Of a stretch of 64,000 nt of DNA, positions 12,101 to 21,104 are shown piece by piece. The DNA is taken from NCBI RefSeq assembly GCF_029784165.1, contig NC_073696.1, positions 267,560,760-267,624,759 of the forward strand, read 5' to 3'. Each line of letters starts with the position of its first letter. Position 1 is the stretch's first letter. Origin of the DNA: Wyeomyia smithii. Taxonomy: Eukaryota; Arthropoda; Insecta; Diptera; Culicidae. The translations under genes and the position numbers were made by a program. Below the pieces are notes generated by a model that ran no database searches, was not told where the DNA came from, and saw only the letters and a list, made by a program, of their open reading frames with translations.

Positions 12101-15100
12101 GGATTCTTTAATTCTCGTCGCCAAATTGTTACATCCGAATTACATTCAGAATAATTGAAAAGACTATTTCTAGGATCTTTATTAAATAACTTGTTAGTTT
12201 GGAAGGTAATTCAGGAATGAAGAGATGTTTCATATCTGCCCAACGGTTACTTTGATGCTACCATTTGTTTGCTCATGGTAACAGGGACAATGGTGCTTAT
12301 TACGGGAGTCACTTCACGGTGAAATATATTTCACTCTCACGCTCACTTCACTTTTTTAGACTTACTCCCGACTCCACTTCATGTGAGGTGACAAAAATCA
12401 CCTCCGTGGAGTGAGATTGACAGTGAAGTGAAATTGAGAATAGGACGAGTGAAATGAAATTGTTTGCCAGCTCAAAAAAACCCCAGTCCCAGAAAGTCGT
12501 TTTTTCCCGTTTTTTTTAGATAACACCAGATCTTGACGTGTTCTGCATTTCTAAGACATTCGGCATCAAAAAAATGTTTTTTTCGGTATCGAAAATTTCC
12601 TGAACTAGTTTGAATTTTTTTCATCGGGCCAAAAAATTAAAATTTTACCGCTTTAAGGCACGGATCAAACTCTGACTCGCTTCGTTACTGAAGAATAAAT
12701 CCAATATTTACCATTAGATCACAAATCAATCATTTTTAAGACTTATGGCAGCTTCGTGGAAGCATTTCACCGCTCAAAATGATGCTTATTACGGGAGTCA
12801 CTTCACGGTGAAATCAGAGTGAAGTGAACAAAATCCTATTACGGGACTCACGTAAGTGAGAAAAACGTCGCGAAGTGACATCTGCCGTGGAATCTGGGTT
12901 ATTATGAGTGTCATATCAGTGAAGTGAGAACGGAAAAAGCGACGTTTCGCGTGGAATTATTTCACGACCATTTTGAACGGTGAAATGATTCCACGAAGCT
13001 GCCATAAGTCTTAAAGTTGATTGATTTGTGATCTAATGGTAAATATTGGATTTATTCTTCAGTAACGAAGCGAATCAGAGTTTGATCCGTGCCTTAAAGC
13101 GGTCAATTTTTCATTTTTTTGCCCGATGAAAAAAATGCAACTAATTCAGGAAATTTTCGATACCGAAAAAAACATTTTTTTTGGTGCCGAATGTCTTAGA
13201 AATGCAGAACACGTCAAGATCTGGTGTTATCTAAAAAAAACGGGAAAAAACGACTTTCTGAGACTTAGACATTTTTGAGCTGGGAAACAATCTCATTTCA
13301 CTTGTCCTATTCTCAATTTCACTTCACTGTTAGGGTCTTATCATGGGAGTCACTCCACGGTGAAGTGACAACCGTAATAGGCACGGTGAAAGTGATTCCC
13401 ATTTGATTTGCACGCGTCTTTTTTTACCGTGAGATTTTTTCACTTCGTTCTCACCGTGAAGTGACTCCCGTAATAAGCCCCTTAATCTCACTACACGGAG
13501 GTGATTTTTGTCACCTCCCTTGAGGTGGAATCGGGAATAGGTCTAAAAAAAGTGAAGTGAGCGTGAGAGTGAAATATATTTCACCGTGAAGTGACTCCCG
13601 TAATAAGCACCAACGTCCGTGAAATAATTCCACGCGAAACGTCGCTTTTTCCGTTCTCACTTCACTGATATGACACTCATAGGTGCTTATTACGGGAGTC
13701 ACTTCACGGTGAAATCAGAGTGAAGTGAACAAAATCCTATTACGGGACTCACGTAAGTGAGAAAAACGTCGCAAAGTGACATCTGCCGCGGAATCTGGGT
13801 TATTATGGGTGTCATATCAGTGAAGTGAGAACGGAAAAAGCGACGTTTCGCGTGTAATTATTTCACGACCATTTTGAACGGTGAAATGATTCCACGAAGC
13901 TGCCATAAGTCTTAAAGTTGATTGATTTGTGATCTAATGGTAAATTTTGGATTTATTCTTCAGTAACGAAGCGAATCAGAGTTTGATCCGTGCCTTAAAG
14001 CGGTCAATTTTTCATTTTTTTGCCCGATGAAAAAAATGCAAACTAGTTCAGGAAATTTTCGATGCCGAAAAAAACATTTTTTTTATGCCGAATGTTTTAG
14101 AAATGCAGAACACGTCAAGATCTGGTGTTATCTAAAAAACGGAAAAAACGACTTTCTGGGACTTAGAGATTTTTGAGCTGGGAAACAATCTCATTTCACT
14201 TGTCAGATGTCACTTCGCGACGGTTTTCTCATTTACGTGAGTCCCGTAATAGGATTTTGTTCACTTCACTCTGATTTCACTGTGAAGTGACTCCCGTAAT
14301 AAGCACCAATGCCTTCAATCACGATAGTGACTATTAAAACACATAATAGTTGACTATATAAAAAAGGCTCAAAATAAAAGAGGACACAATAGATCTAAGT
14401 ACTGGTCGCAGTGGTATAATGTCCCCAACAAGGTAAAAAAACATAATTAGATTAGTTATATGAAGTGCATCGTTTAACAAGTGACTTGATGAAATCATTA
14501 GCGAATTGACTCGTTATTTCACGTTTGCTCAAATCAGTGATTTTTACTTCAATGGAAAGGGTGCCACCATCACCGATGAACCAAAAAAAAAATCGGGCAA
14601 TATACTCACAGAGAATTGGTAACAAAGGACGTCAAATCGAACAGACCAGATATAAATATTTCACTAACTAATAAAAGCAATAGGTACTCTAACAATAAAT
14701 AAAGTAACAACAAAAACGTGTCCACTTCTAACAACAGAAGTGAATCATGCAAAGCAATAAATAAACAACGCAATCTAACGTCGGCTAAATAAACTTAAGC
14801 TGGGTTTGGAAATTTTGGAGGTAACCTGGCAGAGAAAAAAAAAGTAACAGCATTTTCTTTTGAATTGAATCGGATCGATGAAAAAGCTCTACCTTTCTGG
14901 TGGTTTCTTTGGTGGTGGTAATCGGAGACGATTCCGAGCTCTGGGTAACGAAACATTGTTACAAAACAATAATTTTTCTTAAACTTCTATCACTTACCGA
15001 GTTCCGCTTTAGGTGGGAATTTTCCCTCTCCAGATCGGTGATAGTTTTGCACAACTTTTCGATCATCTTCGTAGCCTTGAGCAGTTCCGCGGATTTTTCC

Positions 15101-17603
15101 TTCAGATTCGCTTCGGCATCGTTCAGCAGGCAAAGCTTGTACGCCAGTTCCGACTTGGTCTCGAAAAGGGTTTGCTTCAGTCGAACATTCTGAAAAAAAA
15201 AACAACGGTCCAACCGAAATTTCGTGCTAAATTAAAGAAAGTTCTCAAATCAATTTTTGCAGGTTTTTTTTTCGCTTTAGATGATAACAAAAAAATTAAG
15301 TTGAGAAATTTTCGATTCATGGCTTGATTTTCTTCATGTCAGCAAATAAGCCCTGCAAAGAAGACTAAACTATACTTTACTTAAAAGGCACTTGAAATTT
15401 ACGAGGTATGAAAAGAAAACAACCTTAATCTTGTCCAAGTAGGGACTCTTGCTAGTTTTGTTCGGCAAAGGCCATTCGTGTGAAACCGGGGAAGCCTTTC
15501 TGTTTCCAAAGATGGAAATTTCCGGAACGGAATCTGCCTTTCGGGGACCTAGCCGGTAGTTGTTGCTTTTGGGTGGACTGCTCGAGTGTCTTGTTTTAGG
15601 GGGAGGTAATATTGAAGTGTTTGCATGACATTGCCAATCTGAGAGCAACGGGAGCTTTTCGAAGGGTAATTTTTGCCGGGCTCCTTTCGAAAGCGGATTT
15701 TCAATTGGAGCGGGCATACTTTTCGGTCGCGTTTTGTTGCTTCCGGACGAGGCTTGAATTTTCAGTTGTTCAATTTCAGTTGAAAGCTTTTTACGTTCCT
15801 GTTGAAATTTTACAACGTGTTCATCGGACATATGTTGAAGGGAGCTCTTCATAGTCATTATATTCTAGATAAAGTAAGGAAATGAGCCATGGAAGAGTAG
15901 AAAACAAAAAGGTTTAAGTACACTCATTTCTTGCATAAGCCGTTTCTGATCGCTTATAATTTGTAGTTGAACCGAATGTTCGTCTTTCATTCGAGCAACG
16001 GTTTCATTCAAATGCTGTTTCATAGCCTTGAGCACTTTGTTCTCCAGATTCAGATGGACAATACGTTCCTCTTTTGTGTTGAGAGAATTTTGAAGCAATT
16101 TACTCATTTGCTGCATGATAAGATCAGACATCTGATTGCTGTTTTGGTCGAGTAAAAACAAACTTACCTCGACATCCGACGTGGCTTTTTCACCTTCCTC
16201 AACTTTGTCTTTCAGCTCAGCGCACTCGTAACGAAGTTCGCTTAGTTCTGAATCCATGGCGCTTAACTTGCGATCTTTTTCTTCAAGCTGCTGCTGCAGA
16301 CTGTCGATTTTTGCGCAGAGTTGTGCGTTCTCGTCGTTGCGCTGTCGCAGTCTGTTTTCGAGCTCCAGCTTCTCCAGTTGATCCTGCACGTTAACGTTCT
16401 GGTGTTCCATCTTGTCGAGAAAATCCAGCAGTCCCGTCTCATTGCATCGACTGCGGCTCATATTGTGCTGCTGCTGATGCAGCCGATCGGCCGCTTCCAG
16501 CTGTTTGATCTCCTGCTGTAGCATATCGAGCCGTTGCTCCAGGTCGACAACTACGGTCTGGTGTTGCTCCTCGGCTTTCCGCTGGCTGTCTTCCATCAGT
16601 TCCATCGCTTTCGCAGCCTGACATAGTAGGTCTTGTTTGTCCTGCAGATCTTTTCGGAGGGATTCTACCTCAACCTGGGGAGAAAAAAAAATAGGAAAAA
16701 AGCTTAATTTTTGTCTGTATTTTTTAATTAAAGGTTTAACAATGTATTTATTTAAATAAATTTTGTAATAACAAAACTTTATAAATGAGAAAAAACAGTC
16801 ATGAAATCGATGTACCTAATCAAATTTTCGTAACCATCACTGTCCCACAACCCAATGAACCACGAACAATGAGTTCATGCCTTAGTGAATCCAATCATTA
16901 AACCAGATGGCATATAATCTTCCTCAAATATAAAAAAAGATGATTTACCCACCTTCAGATCGATGTTCTGCTTGAATAGATTTTCCGGCACTCCTGTTTC
17001 GGTTGGCGAGGTGAGCCCGCTCGCATTACCGGCACCGCTGCTGCCGGGAGCAGCACCGCTCATTCCTGCATTTTCCTCCAGAAAGTAGATTCGCAGCTTG
17101 AGGTTGAAATTTTCCTTGCGCAGCGTTGACATCTGCTCCTCGTACTCGCGCAGGGATCGACCCTGGGCCGGCGAACTTTGACCGGCCAGGGTGCCCATCG
17201 ATGGTGAGCGGAAACCCATCGAATCTGGGAAGAGAAAGAAACTGAGTTGATTTGTTTGCTGCTGAAAGGCTACTATTGCAAACAGTCAGTATAATCCATC
17301 TGCTAGTTTTGCTTCGAATTTCGGTGTCCGTAGTAGAAGGCAACCGTCGTCGCAGCGCTTCGATATATTTTTTAGGTCAATTTTCCGTTCGAATGGACAC
17401 GGTATCGTCGATGACAGCGGTTATGATAGTTCTAAACAAGCGTAACGCGATTAATGACGTGAGCAGGCGGCTTCCCGTGAGTAAAAGACTCATAGCCTGC
17501 TTTGGTGCGCGTGCTGCATTTCGACGTTGGTTGCATTCTAGGCCGGAACGGAATTTCGCAATGTGACCGGTTTTAAAATACAAAACTTACATGAGTTATC
17601 CAT
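3163..17603 (-). CDS. cnn: Centrosomin (Cnn_1N/CM1 coiled-coil centrosome scaffold), eight coding exons
   Basis: Coding exons on the minus strand: 17603-17591, 17224-16953, 16674-15922, 15864-15424, 15189-14998, 14940-14893, 5629-3526 and 3461-3163. They total 4,122 nt, 1,373 codons plus TGA, and every junction keeps phase. The start is the ATG at 17603 (MDNS, then a GTAAGT donor); 5' UTR reaches an acceptor at 17635. Residues about 27-118 hold the CM1/Cnn_1N motif (REYEEQMSTLRKENFNLKL, then KQNIDLKVEVESLRKDL), which in this family recruits gamma-tubulin complexes. A Gly/Ser/Ala-rich insert (about residues 53-80) sits inside it. Exons 3-5 and 7 are long heptad coiled coils that build the pericentriolar scaffold. 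Exon 7 also has acidic/Ser-rich linkers. The last exon (1275-1373) is a basic coiled coil where CM2 is expected; I cannot confirm CM2 itself. The length is somewhat above that of Drosophila Cnn (about 1,150 aa). The 9.3-kb intron after exon 6 is full of mobile elements. Confidence 0.93.
5799..6044. mobile_element. Small MITE in the long cnn intron
   Basis: The two ends form an imperfect inverted repeat of about 40 bp. The left end reads TTGACAGCTACTGGTAACTT and the right end carries the complement of GACAGTTAGTGGTAACTTTG. The element is about 246 bp with no ORF. No clear target duplication was found, so the class is unknown. Confidence 0.6.
6250..6610. repeat. TTTCCCTGATATTT-rich dispersed repeat
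   Basis: Four near-copies of the phrase TTTCCCTGATATTT occur in this AT-rich stretch (around 6350, 6380, 6575 and 6590). It looks like the remnant of a non-autonomous element, but the ends are not clear. Confidence 0.35.
6612..6858. repeat. ACGCGG-rich dispersed repeat, copy 1
   Basis: The segment begins with T-runs alternating with ACGCG units and ends with GACTTAGTCCAAAAA and GATCCGGAATGA. The same order of landmarks recurs at 35890-36150, so this is a dispersed repeat about 240 bp long. Its right edge abuts the truncated retrotransposon pol, which fixes the pol breakpoint near 6858. Confidence 0.6.
6843..9503 (+). pseudogene. Ty3/gypsy-type pol (RT, RNase H, integrase), 5'-truncated and broken
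   Basis: One reading frame holds the reverse transcriptase palm (GTPLVPVIKGDGSVRLCGDY, SKLDLSKCYNQ, then FLDD at about 7484-7495 for the YXDD box). RNase H follows (VYDASMNE, EGLAIVFGLNKF, TDHKPLL). Next come the integrase zinc finger (HGSH...CTAC), the DDE core (LDFAGP, VCDNGSQFTS, PATNGQAENAV) and a C-terminal GPY/F-like segment. Two in-frame stops at 7449-7451 and 7458-7460, with small compensating deletions just before FLDD, disable it. Gag and protease are absent: the frame starts abruptly beside the 6612-6858 repeat. The remaining integrase residues look intact, so decay is modest. It lies in a cnn intron, antisense to cnn. Confidence 0.9.
9592..9987 (+). CDS. Acidic 131-aa ORF downstream of pol, unknown function
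   Basis: An ATG at 9592 opens 131 codons ending at 9987, between the pol stop and the 3' LTR. The protein is strongly acidic (runs such as SEEDEEDD and SDDSEEELD) with a short basic end. It has no membrane segment or signal peptide, so it is not an envelope-type protein. It may be a lineage-specific accessory ORF or the tail of a longer pol product in another frame. No family recognised. Confidence 0.45.
   Translation: MPVVSSTVSREDQICNNHTPLSPDAFMSEEDEEDDVSFMDPPLIPETSTLKAPIVDLSVERRGGEGGSVVPENLEGQNMEIGLESPNEDLVEKQVVDADHLSDDSEEELDLIGFDRGFWKLRDYVGKVLRR
10126..10483 (+). repeat. 3' LTR of the plus-strand Ty3/gypsy element
   Basis: A G-rich polypurine-like tract (GTGTGGGGG, 10117-10125) is followed by TGTGGTATAAG, and a segment ends with CGTAACA at 10483. 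This gives a 358-bp LTR in TG...CA form with AATAAA sites near 10139 and 10234. No matching 5' LTR is in the window, so the boundaries rest on position and the TG/CA ends. Confidence 0.6.
10620..10885. repeat. Tandem ACGCGG/AATTCCGGAATT repeat
   Basis: About five imperfect units of roughly 33 bp, each built on AATTCCGGAATCCGCGTAAA, alternate with A-runs. Each unit contains the palindrome core TTCCGGAA. Its ACGCGG theme is shared with 6612-6858 and 35890-36300 in the opposite orientation. The long frames across it come from the repeat and are not a gene. Confidence 0.7.
11010..12110 (-). pseudogene. Ty3/gypsy gag-protease fragment, degenerate
   Basis: On the minus strand the frame starts near 12080 and runs through a gag capsid segment (ERFIIESLASNIREF, then FLKDGAKLDVAAKVRFLL). 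A zinc-knuckle region follows (CWQCGGLHY, 11340-11400). After frame breaks comes a retropepsin-like segment at about 11270-11010 (KFLNVIIGGIKIRLQFDT) in which the usual Asp-Thr/Ser-Gly context is lost. It sits directly downstream of an LTR and primer-binding site at 12127-12283. It faces opposite to the pol at 6843-9503, and its LTR is unrelated to the one at 10126. It therefore appears to be a second element, cut off after protease. Confidence 0.75.
12127..12283 (-). repeat. 5' LTR (157 bp) of the minus-strand Ty3/gypsy fragment
   Basis: The segment has 6-bp inverted termini TGTTAC...GTAACA and, on the minus strand, an AATAAA near its 3' part. Immediately after it on the minus strand comes ATTTGGCGACGAG, a primer-binding-site-like TGGCGAC motif, and then the gag frame. 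The order LTR, PBS, gag supports the call. Confidence 0.7.
12292..14307. mobile_element. Cluster of nested foldback MITEs (GGTGCTTATTACGGG family)
   Basis: Terminal repeats of GGTGCTTATTACGGGAGTCA start at 12292, about 12782 (first bases altered) and 13682. Their complements end at 13611 and 14307. The block 12292-12780 is largely the reverse complement of 12960-13611, giving arms of about 500 bp. The copy at 13682-14307 is near-identical to the forward copy starting at about 12782. A further member is nested at 13333-13481. No ORF of note. The cluster is flanked by AAT on both sides. It lies in a cnn intron. Confidence 0.85.
13333..13481. mobile_element. PIF/Harbinger-like MITE nested in the foldback cluster
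   Basis: This 149-bp element has inverted ends GGGTCTTATCATGGGAGTCA and GGGGCTTATTACGGGAGTCA. It is flanked by TTA at 13330-13332 and 13482-13484. The undisturbed version of the surrounding sequence near 12430 (other strand) lacks it. A TWA target duplication is typical of PIF/Harbinger MITEs. Confidence 0.75.
14308..14892. other. Remaining cnn intron, no feature recognised
   Basis: AT-rich intronic sequence between the MITE cluster and the donor of cnn exon 6 (14891-14892). I see no repeat ends, ORFs or conserved motif. Confidence 0.5.
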
Positions 17604-17634
17604 GGTAGCATCCTGTTGATGTGCGGGACTTCCA
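17591..17634 (-). other. cnn: cnn exon with start codon and 5' UTR
   Basis: The minus strand reads TTCAG acceptor (17637-17635), 31 nt of 5' UTR, ATG GAT AAC TCA T, then GTAAGT. An acceptor just upstream of the start implies at least one more non-coding 5' exon and a promoter at higher coordinates. I could not place it; GC-rich patches at 31, 33, 38 and 54 kb are candidates. Confidence 0.7.
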
Positions 17635-17639
17635 CTGAA

Positions 17640-18600
17640 TAAAAAAAGGAAAATAAAATAGGATATTAAATAAAGTGCGTGCTTAAAATTCACCCGGATG
17701 ACACAAACGATTCCATCCGACGGATCATTTGTTTTCATAGTTCCGAACGAACGGCAAATTATAGCAGTAGGTCAATAAACAATTTTCCATACGTTCACGC
17801 CTAATTGGTGCTGCCCGCCCGGCAATGTGGGAGGGTGGCATGGCGAAGCCGGGGGTCGTATACATATAATAAATCACAAACATCTGCAGTGTACGGTCAC
17901 GCAACATCCGATCCAAACCGTTGATCTGGATGATGATGATGATGATGGCAGCAGTGTGCAGTGAATATGAGATCAGATCTAAAGTAACACCACCCCCACA
18001 CTTGCCATTTGTGCGCGCCCTTGCATTCGGAACGGCACTGCGAGACAACATGTCTAACGTCTTAGTTGATTGCTGTTCGGGCTAAGTTTGATTGTGACCT
18101 ATGGCTGGCAGTTCACGAAAGCGGCCAATTAGGAAGTGGGTAATATTTTCGCAGCGGCGTTTCATTGAAGCCCCAATTTGATACCGGGTGATGGGTCTGC
18201 GTTTCAATTGCGTTATCTTTTCTTCCGCAATATTCACGCAGGCATGCGAAGAGTTTCAATCAATTAAGATCATTTCTCTCGTCCCGTGCTGATATATGTG
18301 GTCATAAAGCCATACAATGGTAATGGCAAGCTATTAGTGCGTGCGATGACCGCGGAACTAGACTGGACACAATGTCCCGCTGAATTAGTGTGACTTGAGT
18401 TGAAGGAAAGGCGTTGGTGAAAGAATGAATGTTGAGTTCGGTAAATCGAAATGGAACGTGACTTAGGGATGGTAGCTGCCTATTGCTGTACTTTGATACT
18501 CGCCCGATGAGTTACGAGTAATGTTATCAGTGCGAGCGTTTCTTGTTCAGTTTGCAACAATTAGTTTCACTGGAAGTGTACGCGCAACGCACAGTCGAAA
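17640..18600. other. cnn upstream region, noncoding
   Basis: No gene is supported. A (GAT)n microsatellite occurs at about 17930-17945. Moderate GC content and short CA/GA tracts are compatible with a 5' regulatory region of cnn, but nothing specific can be shown. Confidence 0.4.
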
Positions 18601-18618
18601 ACCTTGCTGAAGTGGTTG

Positions 18619-18726
18619 ATGATTATTTTCACCACAGCTCTTATCGCTGCGCGGTATAATTCATGGAAATGTACGATGATCCACTTCGGTTCTGTTGGAA
18701 ATGTACTTGTCTTAATTAGAAATGAT
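18619..18726 (+). other. Possible short first coding exon (36 codons) with GTAAGT donor
   Basis: An ATG at 18619 opens a hydrophobic N-terminus (MIIFTTALIAARYNS) and the frame runs to a perfect GTAAGT at 18727. An Inr-like TCAGT lies upstream near 18517 and another near 18548. No family is recognised. The exon could pair with the 19497-19738 exon only through an intermediate exon, because the phases differ. Weak evidence. Confidence 0.2.
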
Positions 18727-19496
18727 GTAAGTTTTATTTTTCGGGTCACATTTATAGAAACTTTATTCGCACCAATACGAATGAAATCATATATATCAGG
18801 CAGCTCAGAAGGGACCCGAATGAAAAAATTAAGCGAAGATTAGTAATCCCACTGAAGCAGAATCGCAAAGCAGCTCTGTTTTAATCGAAAATTTATTCGA
18901 TTTTTTTTAAGAACACTTGAGTTTGTTATAGTTTTAAAATGCTCATCGCCGAATCTAGCAACATTTGACTGTTGTTATCAAATCGACTGAAAAAAGCTAT
19001 GAACTGGTGTAAAATCGAGAAACAGTTCATCAATCGTTTGCCTACAAGAGGCCGTCGCTTCCGACGGTGGGTTGGCGACCAGCTAACTATTGGGATTGCG
19101 CAAAAAAGAACCACGGAAACTATGAGCAGTTACACTGCTGATCCTGTGTGTGTTGGAAAATGAGTACCGTCGTTACACTTTAACCCACCGCTGAGAGCCT
19201 GCGTGTTGAAGTTGACGTAATTAATGAAGAACGGCATTTTACCGGCCAAGAGCTCTGTCGAGTCACGAAAGAAAGATGAACTGATATTCAAAAAATGCAG
19301 TAATACTTTCAGAATCCATGAGCAAAGCGTGAGCAAAAACACGATGAATGTAGTTCAACTGTATGATAACGAAGAAAAATCATACACTTCTTTTTTCTGT
19401 TTTGTATTAGGTACTTTTATTTCAATTATTTATTACTTATTTTTATTCGCGATGTTCGTAGTTATGAAAAAATCTACTTTTTGTTTTCGGTTATAG

Positions 19497-19738
19497 AACT
19501 CTGCCTTTGTGATTTTGTTTTCTGTGGTGAACCCATCGAACGTCCGAGCCATCTCCCCGGTGCCGAGCGGAGTCATATTCTACGGTCGATTGCGGAATCG
19601 CTCTGCTCGTTGCAACTATTTCTAATCAAAACGGCTCTCTTTCGGTGCATTGATGCCCATGATCGGCTCGATCGCTTGATAAATGCCGCAGCAGCATTTC
19701 GACAAACAAAAGATCCTTTGGTTTACAAATTATAACCC
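19497..19738 (+). CDS. Possible terminal coding exon, unknown protein
   Basis: A pyrimidine-rich acceptor (TTTTTGTTTTCGGTTATAG) ends at 19496 and is followed by about 79 codons with host-like codon use, ending in TAA at 19736-19738. An AATAAA follows about 10 bp later (19748-19753). The stretch contains GEPIERPSHLPGAERSHILR and a helical hydrophobic segment ending DPLVYKL. The combination of acceptor, balanced codon use, stop and polyadenylation signal resembles a real last exon. No upstream exon with the needed phase (1 nt carried over) was identified. It may belong to an undescribed small gene or to a retrocopy. Confidence 0.3.
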
Positions 19739-19792
19739 AACTCTCAAATAAAATTAAACGTGTAGAAATTTGGAAGAATATTGAAAATATGG

Positions 19793-20077
19793 TTATTTAT
19801 TTTTACTTTGAAAATATCTAAGCCATAATATTTGAATTAATTTTTTTAGCATTTTTTTTTTTGGTGCGGTATTAACATCATTTTTATGACAGTACTGTGC
19901 CTGTACTGTTTTTGTGGATTTGAATTTTTCCACTGGACGCTCAATTGTTGATCTGGCAGGACGATTATGACGACCATAAATTGGACGTAGCGCTCTTGAA
20001 GTTGATGCCACTGACTCCAAGTTTTGGCAGTGAATTTTAATAATCTCGACTCGTTGTTGGATCGAGTATCTTTCCAT
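19793..20077 (-). pseudogene. Fragment of DUF4817/HTH mariner-type transposase
   Basis: The first 55 or so residues (MERYSIQQRVEIIKIHCQNL, then RPARSTIERPVEKFKSTKTV) are the N-terminal helix-turn-helix of the DUF4817 transposase type common in mosquito genomes. After that the similarity stops. The DDE catalytic part is missing, so this is a 5' fragment. Confidence 0.7.
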
Positions 20078-21104
20078 TATAAAATGGCAAATCTTACTGA
20101 AGAGAAAGGCCCTATCGGTCTACTTTTGTAGCACTCTTATTGAAAAACCGTTTATTTGCAGCAACCTTGAAAAATTCGGCAGGGAGAAGGCAGTCCTTTT
20201 CAACTATTTTGTGGTTTTTCAATTCTTTACCAGCTTTCTTGACCTCATCCAAGCCTGGCAGTCCACAGCTTGTCCATGACAACTTCTTCAGAGTTCAACC
20301 TCGAAATGTTGTTTCCAACGCATGGCCACCAGTCTTACTAGTTATTAGGTTTTCTTCGACCTTTGTGTCTCGGAAGGACAGCACATTGATGACTCCGTAC
20401 TAGGCTGACTAGACGTACCGTTTGAACGGGACAGTACCGTTTTTTCATTTTTAACCGTCCCGTCTTTTTGCCATTTTGTGCCGTTTTCGGCTACTCCTTG
20501 AAAAAAATCTTAAATAAAGCTTTGCATTGAAATTCTCCTAAATTAAAAATAAGTTTCCAAGCAGCCAGGATTTTTTTAATATTACTGAGTACGTTTTGTG
20601 CCTTCCTGACAGTACCGCATCACTGGAAGGACATTCCCTATCGTGAACTGACGAAAAACTCGCGATTGGAACTTGAGACCATGATTTTTTTTTCCTGTGT
20701 GGGGTCATCACTGCGACCAGAGATTAGATCTATTGTGATATCGCCCAAGTGTTTTCTGTACTCCACACTTCATATTATTTGCAGTATCACTATTGAAGTA
20801 AGTGATACGCTTATAATTCATATTCGTGCTTGTGTGTAAGTTGTACCTTTCTGTTTCATGCTTACTACTCTACTATACCGAGACTCTGTCCCTCCTAACA
20901 ATATCGCCTTATTACAATTCCCTGGAGAGAACTTTCATACGTTACTCACACCAGTTTTATTATACCAGGGACTTATTTTTGTTAGAAGGAGAGTAAACAG
21001 AGGTACTGTAGAATTCAGATTGAGGGAAAGGTACTTGTTGGGAAGCCTGAGAATAAACCCATGCTAAAGTCCTTTGGCAACCAAATGGCCTGATTCTACT
21101 ATTT

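Noticed and set aside
16139..16167. A 29-bp GTAAGT...CAG interval in cnn exon 3 as an intron
   Set aside because: Too short to splice in an insect and would shift the frame; the inner donor is better considered with the downstream acceptor at 15864.
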